A DNA stretch of 64,000 nt, from contig SSNU01000127.1 of assembly GCA_012064415.1 (NCBI GenBank), positions 451,152-515,151 of the forward strand, read 5' to 3'. Source of the DNA: Gyrodactylus bullatarudis (taxonomy: Eukaryota; Platyhelminthes; Monogenea; Gyrodactylidea; Gyrodactylidae). The notes under the pieces are model-generated. The model had not been told where the DNA came from. It ran no database searches and saw only the letters and a list, made by a program, of their open reading frames with translations. A program made the position numbers and the translations under genes. Below, in pieces: positions 58,386 through 64,000 of the stretch (positions are counted from its first letter, which is position 1; every line of letters begins with the position of its first letter).

Positions 58386-59301
58386 CCCTCGCCCTATACC
58401 GGGGTCCATATGGCCCCTAATCGATTTTGAAATTGAAATTTTGATTCTGTTTCAATAGTTAAGCAAATATTTTTTTTACTAATCCCTAAGATACTATCAA
58501 AGAATAAATACATATCTTTTCTAATGTCATCCTGTGTTTATTTGATTAGAAATATTATTTCCAAAAAAGCATGTCACTTTCTATCAGAGGGGTCCAGATG
58601 AACCCCTTTAGAAAAAGAAAACATTTGGCTTAAAAAAGGATTATATCAGTCATATCTTATCACATCTACCATTTTATCAAATCATGACTAGCCGAGCAGA
58701 CGTTCCTGAGAGCCCTAGCATCTCCTTGTTTCTTGAATCTGATGCATCGTTGGATCCTGATTATCAAAGTTCGAGTGATAGTGAAGAAGATGGCTTCGAG
58801 GATTCCGAACAAGCTGGTGAAATTCTCGATGTTTCTTTCGGACCTTCAATAAGCTCCAAAGATGGTCTTATTGAGTAATTAATTCCGAATAATAATATAT
58901 TCCGAAGCGTTCCTGGGCTTACACAACATTCAAGAGGCAAAGTATCCGAAAGAGAATTTTTCGAACTATTCATCGATCCAATGATGATAAAGGATATTGC
59001 AAAATTTACAAATAAATACATTGATTTCAAAGATTCAAATAGATCCAAAATCACTTCGGAAGAAATTTACAAATGGTTCGGAATATCTATTTTTATTGGG
59101 GTCAAGAAACAGAGAAATATGGATGTTAGAGAATTTTGGCAAGATCAAAAATGCTATCAATTTATGAATAATATCATGTCACATTCAAGATATTGCGCAA
59201 TAAAACAATTCATCAGATTTGATTTCATAGGAAAATTGGGGTGTTCGATTTCTCATACACCAAAACTGGGACACAACTGTACCTATGTATTCAAGTTTTG
59301 A
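58382..59301 (+). pseudogene. piggyBac-like transposon remnant
   Basis: Begins at a TTAA (58382-58385) followed by CCCTCGCCC, as expected for a piggyBac end, and then two GGGGTCC...CCCC near-palindromes (about 58399 and 58588). The reading frame starts at 58684 with a Ser/Asp/Glu-rich N-terminus, is stopped at 58876, then continues in the same frame with the DDE_Tnp_1_7-type N-terminal domain: EREFFELFIDPMMIKDIAKF, TNKYIDF, TSEEIYKWFGISIFIGVKK, FWQDQKCYQFMNNIMS, KQFIRFD. It ends at 59301, long before the catalytic aspartates, and I see no right-hand TIR. Inactive, 3'-truncated copy. Confidence 0.8.
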
Positions 59302-59623
59302 TGAGTAATTCTCAAAATTATCGCATTTAATAGCACAGTTAGAAAATATACACGCTGTGTGCCAAATTTATCTCTTCACACCTGTATATACGAAAATTTT
59401 GCCAAAATGACGAATAGACCTGTATAACCCTTTGTTTAAAATTACTGGAAATTATTGAAAAAATCCTTTAATTGAATTTAACTTAATTATTTTATTATTT
59501 TTCCGACGTACATGTATTTTCATTATTCATTATTGCAAGCAAATTTAACATGTTCACATGTAATAAATGGGCATCCAGTTTCAAGGATAATATTTCTTTA
59601 ATATTACAATCAAAAAAGAGCAA
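59302..59623. other. Intergenic gap
   Basis: AT-rich sequence between the piggyBac remnant and the last exon of the minus-strand gene; probably includes that gene's 3'UTR. Confidence 0.4.
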
Positions 59624-62600
59624 TTAGAAACTTATGGGCATAGCTAATTTGAGGCTTTCTCCCCTCCCGGAGTCAACGTCAGATTCAGATGGGAACTCTT
59701 CACAAAATTGTTTGCAACTTTGTTTACCAGATATTTGGATCCCTTGATTGCATGCAGCAGTAAAGTTTCCATAAACCTGAAAAAATAATTATGAGTATTC
59801 AGGAAAACTAAGATGAGTTGAGTTGGACTCAAACCTCGTTCTAGGGTTGAAGGACCTTAGATTTGGATCAATAAATTCTTTCATATAAAGCAAAAATTAC
59901 AGATAACTTTCAATCAAAAATTAAAAGAGTCATCATTCTGTCCGAAAACCTATGTTCCGTTCATCGACCCTAGGCAGAATGACCGAAAATCTCACCCGAT
60001 TCCAAATATACGGCAAATGTATCCTGTAAAAGAGCACTATGATTTGTATTATTAACCTGTTGTTTATCTTGTTACCCATGTACTAGGTATTATAGTTCGC
60101 TTAACAGAATAAAGGGCCAGTCCAATACGTCTACTCTTCTTACTTGCCAAATACCCATATCCCTAGTCTATAACATAAACTAAAATCGGAAAAAGATCAT
60201 GAAAGTAAGTAAGTATGATTTGTATTCATAAACTAAATAGACCTGAGTTAGTTTTCAAGTAGCAAAATAAAAAACCAGTTATGAATAAGTTAACCCACTG
60301 ATGATTCATGGGTGTATTTAACAGGTTGTTTATCCTTGTTTTTAAAAAATACATAGAGTTGAGAAATTTCATAAATTTTTGACTTGTAGAAAATGTTTTG
60401 CTTAAATGTTTTCTTTTATATAATTTATTTATGTCTTTAGAAACATTTAAAAATAATATACGTTATATTCCATAAATCAATATTAATCTACTTGAAACAA
60501 ACCTTTGGAGGATCATTTGCAATGTTTTCGTAGCCTAAGAGGTAGTTTTTCCTAGTGTTCTTTGTCTCAAAAGATCTGCAACAATTATTTTCATTTGATA
60601 TTGCTCCAATGTCATCTTGAAATTCTCGATGTTGTTTGGATGGTGAGCAATCTGGAATTTAATGTTGAAAAATTAGAATTTCTTTTTTTTCTTTAGTGAT
60701 AACTAGGGCCTCAAAAAGTACTATTTGGTCTATTTTTACTCTAGATAAAAGACTGACTGAGTTGCAATAGTCTAAAGAAAAAATCTGCCCATCTTTTTCC
60801 AATTTATAGATAGCTGGTACTATTTCTGCACTAAATTGTTGTCCCGGTACTTTTAAGTCTCAGAGTATAAAGTCGTTCTGGAAATAGTCTTTAGAAAAAG
60901 CAGGCTCTTAACTCTTAAAGACTATCCAGCTCATGACTGTAGCTATTATCTGATTTCTATTGAAAACTTATTCACTTGTTGGATAAATTTGTTCAAAACT
61001 CTCTTGTGAATATCAAGAAAAAAAACTAGGGTCTTTTTTATTAAATTTTCTTTGACAGCGAAATGAATTTTAGCTTCAGCACGGCCAATCAACAGAAATG
61101 AATTCTGATTTTTGCTTTTAAAAATTAATTACCAATTATTTTTATATTTACTCATGAGTATGCCTTTTATTATTTATTTTTTTAATGACAGATAAATCGA
61201 GAAAACGTAAATTTTCAGCAAAATAATAGCATGAAATGAAAATGAAAATTAATCAAAAGAAAAATTAAATATTTAGAATAAAATCGAAATACTCAGAAGT
61301 AAAGCTGGTGTTAGAAAATAAATTTTACATTTCTGATATCTTAGGTGTGATGTAGTTTAGGTGTGCGAGAATGAAAAATAATAACTCTTGTAATTAATCT
61401 ACTTATGAGTGTCCAAAAAGACATTTTATCTCTTTTGATTTCAATTTGGAGGAAATTTTCTCTTCAATCAGTTCCCCTTATTAATTGAATCAAAATGTCT
61501 TGTTCTCGTTACCTAGAATAAATTCTCTAGCATGGTATTTAGATCATATAGATGGCATATTGAAATTGCAAAAAATATTTCCATCTATTACGGTTAATAA
61601 TATTTGATTTGGAATAAAAGAAAAAAATTCGTTTTTAGAAATAACGCTACATCTGAAAATTGATGATTTTCAACAAAGATTTTTCAGTTTTATCGTGTCA
61701 TCAGAATTTAAAATCTTTAAATAAAATCAAAATTTTACATAAGTTTGGGATGAATATAATAACTTTTAAATATTATTGTACGAACTTTTCCAACAAAAAT
61801 TTGCGTTCTAAGAATTTTTTTAAAAATGTGTCAAAAGATTTTAATCATTCAAATTCCCGCTAAAGATTTTCGTGGACTTAGAATGAAGGTTTACCCCCTT
61901 CCCCAAGTGTACAAAATATTTCATTTCAAAATTAGTGTGAAACGTCAGTAATTTTGTGATTTTTATTCCTCAAAGCCTTGCTGAATTATCTCTTACATAT
62001 TTCTTACACAGATCTGGCAGAAATCTTTGAAATTCTCGATTGAATGTAATTTAGTTGATACATATTCAAACCACAATAATTCTGTAGTAAAAGATGAAAA
62101 AATTTAGCCTTTCAAAAAATGACTAATTTTTCGCTTGATCGAATCTCTTCTATCTCAAAGAGATCTCGTTCTGTATATTTAAAGAGTAGGAATATTTATT
62201 TGAAAACTTTACCCCATCGAATAAATTTGAGCAATTTGAATGATGCAAGTAAACATTTGAAGAGTAGGACAGGAGGTGAACGGATATAGGCATGATAATG
62301 ATCGTTAGTACGCATATTTTAAGCCCAAGAGACTTCTTGTATAGCTTAATAATAATATTCCGAGTGAATTCAGGGTATTACATTCATTTTCACGAAATGG
62401 AAATAAATATATATATTTCGATTAGCCATATAATATTAGAGAGTGTAATAATTATAATTATAATTTTGTAAATATATTATTATTATTAAAAATACAGTTA
62501 AATAATTCGAGTCTAATGTAGAGAGACAAGTGGGATAAATTAGTTTTAGCTCAAGGCTGCCTCTTCTCTAGAGTCAGATCATTCAGCCATGTAGAAAAGT

Positions 62601-63637
62601 TTTTGGATCAAATCATAGAAAAAAACGTTACACTAATTTAATTCATCAAGCTAATGGATTAGAATTTTCTTGCTCACGGCTAGTATTTTTTGTTGATGTT
62701 ATTTCAGTAAAAAAAATAAAAAAAGTTTGCATTTCCATACGGAATGATTAATTTTGGAGAAAAGATACATGCGTAATAGGAAAATTGTCGTTTGTGACCC
62801 CTGAACAAAATTTCATCATCTATTTTAAATGGACTTCTACTCATGTGTACTCTATATCCTGAGTTATCAAAAGCTAAAAAAATTTCACTTCCGTTCTTGA
62901 ATTATTATCTCGTATAATTTAATAGAGAGAAAAAAAATTGGTAAATTTTCAACAGATCAAAAATCTTTTACTCGAAAGAGACAGTTTTAGACAGATCATA
63001 GCAAATCTTTCCGAGAACTTTTCACACAACCTAATATTTCTGAAACGCGTCAAATTTGCTGGAAATATCGTTTAATTAAGAAAGACAGAATGTAAACAAA
63101 ATTCCAGGATAAAATTTAATTTGAGAAAATCGTAAAAACATGGGACAGTCATTAGTCAACTACCTACTTCAGTGAATTAAAAAAATAATTCAAAATTAAA
63201 TAAACCTTAACCGTAGAATGAAATTTGGGGATCTATACACCTCCACTTGTATTGAAACAAAAATAAATTTTCTTTCGAGAATTAATACCAATCAGATGAA
63301 ATGTAGAAAAATCAAGCTTGTTTATAGGTGTATTTGTGATTTGTTCTGGTAATTTTATGATATCAATCAAATTACCTATATCACCAAGACGAAAGGGCAA
63401 ATTTTCACACGCATTGTACTGATTAGTATGAGAATGATTTTCTTCAAAATGATAGTTGTCCTGATAGTAAGAGAGTTGACTTTGATTAAATGAGTTGGAC
63501 TGAAAACTTCTCAATGTTCCAGTATGATCAGAGAAGAAAATATTGCCGTTATTGCTTCCATTCAGGTTGGCTGGGTAATTATTCCCATTGTAATAGTTCA
63601 TACTCGAATCAATTCGAGGGTCATTGTAATAGACATT
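59624..63637 (-). CDS. 3' exons of an unidentified gene, possibly a second protocadherin tail
   Basis: Three exons join in phase: 63637-63376, 60651-60503 and 59776-59624, giving 188 codons up to a stop. The predicted protein is Asn/Tyr/Ser-rich and low in hydrophobics (NVYYNDPRIDSSMNYYNG at its start, SDVDSGRGESLKLAMPI near its end), as expected of a cytoplasmic tail. The motif GTLRSFQSNSF resembles NTLRSFSPS in the tail of the protocadherin at 8.8-36.3 kb, and both genes lie on the minus strand with a long tail exon. I infer a possible tandem paralogue whose ectodomain lies right of position 64000. Signals are good but no conserved domain is visible, so the identity is weak. Confidence 0.5.
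60704..60872 (+). repeat. Solo copy of the foldback-element arm
   Basis: Closely matches the left arm of the 41796-42424 element (GGCCTCAAAAAGTACTATTT, CTCTAGATAAAAGACTGACT, GATAGCTGGTAC, CACTAAATTGTTGTC, AAGTCTCAGAGTATA) but has a ~20-nt deletion and no inverted partner. It lies inside an intron of the minus-strand gene. Confidence 0.75.
60873..63375. other. Remainder of intron in the 59.6-63.6 kb gene
   Basis: AT-rich, with an ATT-rich tract near 62446-62490 and a perfect 10-nt inverted repeat (ATAGTCTTTA / TAAAGACTAT) near 60889-60930. No coding signal supported. Confidence 0.45.
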
Positions 63638-63830
63638 CTGAAATATAATAAAATCTTTAATAATTTGTTTTTTAAAACTAATCGGTTGAGTATGGTGATT
63701 CCCAAAAATAGGCAAACTATCACCGATTTTAGAAAAAAAGTTCGAGAAATAGCTTTAGTTTCCCAGATTTTCGTATCCGTTTCTTTAATAAATTTAAATA
63801 ATTTTTATAAAAAACTGTAAAAATTAGAAT

Positions 63831-63951
63831 ATTGAATAAAGAAAAAAGATGATACTGTTAATTTTTTACAAATAAGGCCTTACTTTGAGTATGTCCGAAA
63901 TAAAGGCCTTATTTGTGAAATAACTGGCCTCATCTTCTTTCTTTATTCAAC
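63831..63951. repeat. Long imperfect palindrome (MITE-like hairpin)
   Basis: The outer arms TTGAATAAAGAAAAAAGATG (63832-63851) and CATCTTCTTTCTTTATTCAA (63931-63950) are near-perfect inverse copies. The inner arms ACAAATAAGGCCTT (63868-63881) and AAGGCCTTATTTGT (63903-63916) are perfect inverse copies. Together they form a ~120-nt hairpin with a ~21-nt loop and no coding capacity. Confidence 0.7.
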
Positions 63952-64000
63952 ATGACTTTGGGGACTCAGCTTAAAATAGATGTTCGTAGACATCTCATAG

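Noticed and set aside
59624..59776. Reading the 59.6 kb exon as the start of a plus-strand gene
   Set aside because: Splice signals and phase only work on the minus strand.
1..64000. CRISPR array, bacterial operon or prophage-like system
   Set aside because: No regularly spaced repeats, no operon-like gene runs or Shine-Dalgarno sites; all genes are eukaryotic and spliced.

Overview
This is a eukaryotic, probably arthropod, nuclear DNA window. It is very AT-rich, has spliced genes, AATAAA-type poly(A) signals, and protein families typical of animals: STIM, protocadherin, p66/GATAD2 and a WD-repeat protein of the WDR49/WDR64 type. The composition, the mixture of transposon fossils and the mixture of tiny and giant introns suggest a crustacean such as a caligid copepod (sea louse). 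That placement is an inference from general appearance, not shown by any single marker. Exon structures were traced by hand from GT-AG (once GC-AG) sites, reading-frame phase and family alignment from memory.

Layout. 0.2-0.9 kb (-): 5' part of a STIM calcium sensor, running off the left edge. 1.0-5.3 kb (+): complete mitochondrial FAD glycerol-3-phosphate dehydrogenase (GPD2). One of its introns holds an intact, same-strand pogo/Tigger-like transposase-derived gene (2.9-4.0 kb). 5.6-7.1 kb (-): USP10-like deubiquitinase. 7.2-7.6 kb (+): prefoldin subunit 5. 8.8-36.3 kb (-): a seven-cadherin-repeat protocadherin with eight coding exons and introns up to 7 kb. 36.3-46.3 kb: no host gene seen; it holds an inverted-repeat (foldback) element, a reverse-transcriptase fossil and a tRNA-like SINE candidate. 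46.3-47.0 kb (+): CCDC25. 47.6-50.7 kb (-): p66/GATAD2 subunit of NuRD with a long Q-rich tail. 51.1-54.7 kb (-): WD-repeat protein with 14 exons. 54.9-55.5 kb (+): elongation factor 1-beta. 55.6-59.3 kb: retrotransposon and piggyBac fossils. 59.6-63.6 kb (-): 3' exons of a second gene whose predicted tail faintly resembles the protocadherin tail. 63.8-63.95 kb: a palindromic hairpin element.

Two architectural themes stand out. First, the compact genes sit in three head-to-head pairs (STIM/GPD2, USP10-like/PFDN5, WD-repeat/eEF1B) with only 91-153 nt between start codons, so each pair probably shares a promoter. Second, these compact genes are cut by extraordinarily short introns: most are 23-39 nt, the shortest 23 nt, one of them GC-AG. 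The protocadherin in the same window has introns of 0.26-7 kb. The micro-introns are the most unusual biology here. Functions are otherwise mixed (calcium signalling, mitochondrial redox, protein folding and turnover, adhesion, chromatin, translation) and do not form one pathway.
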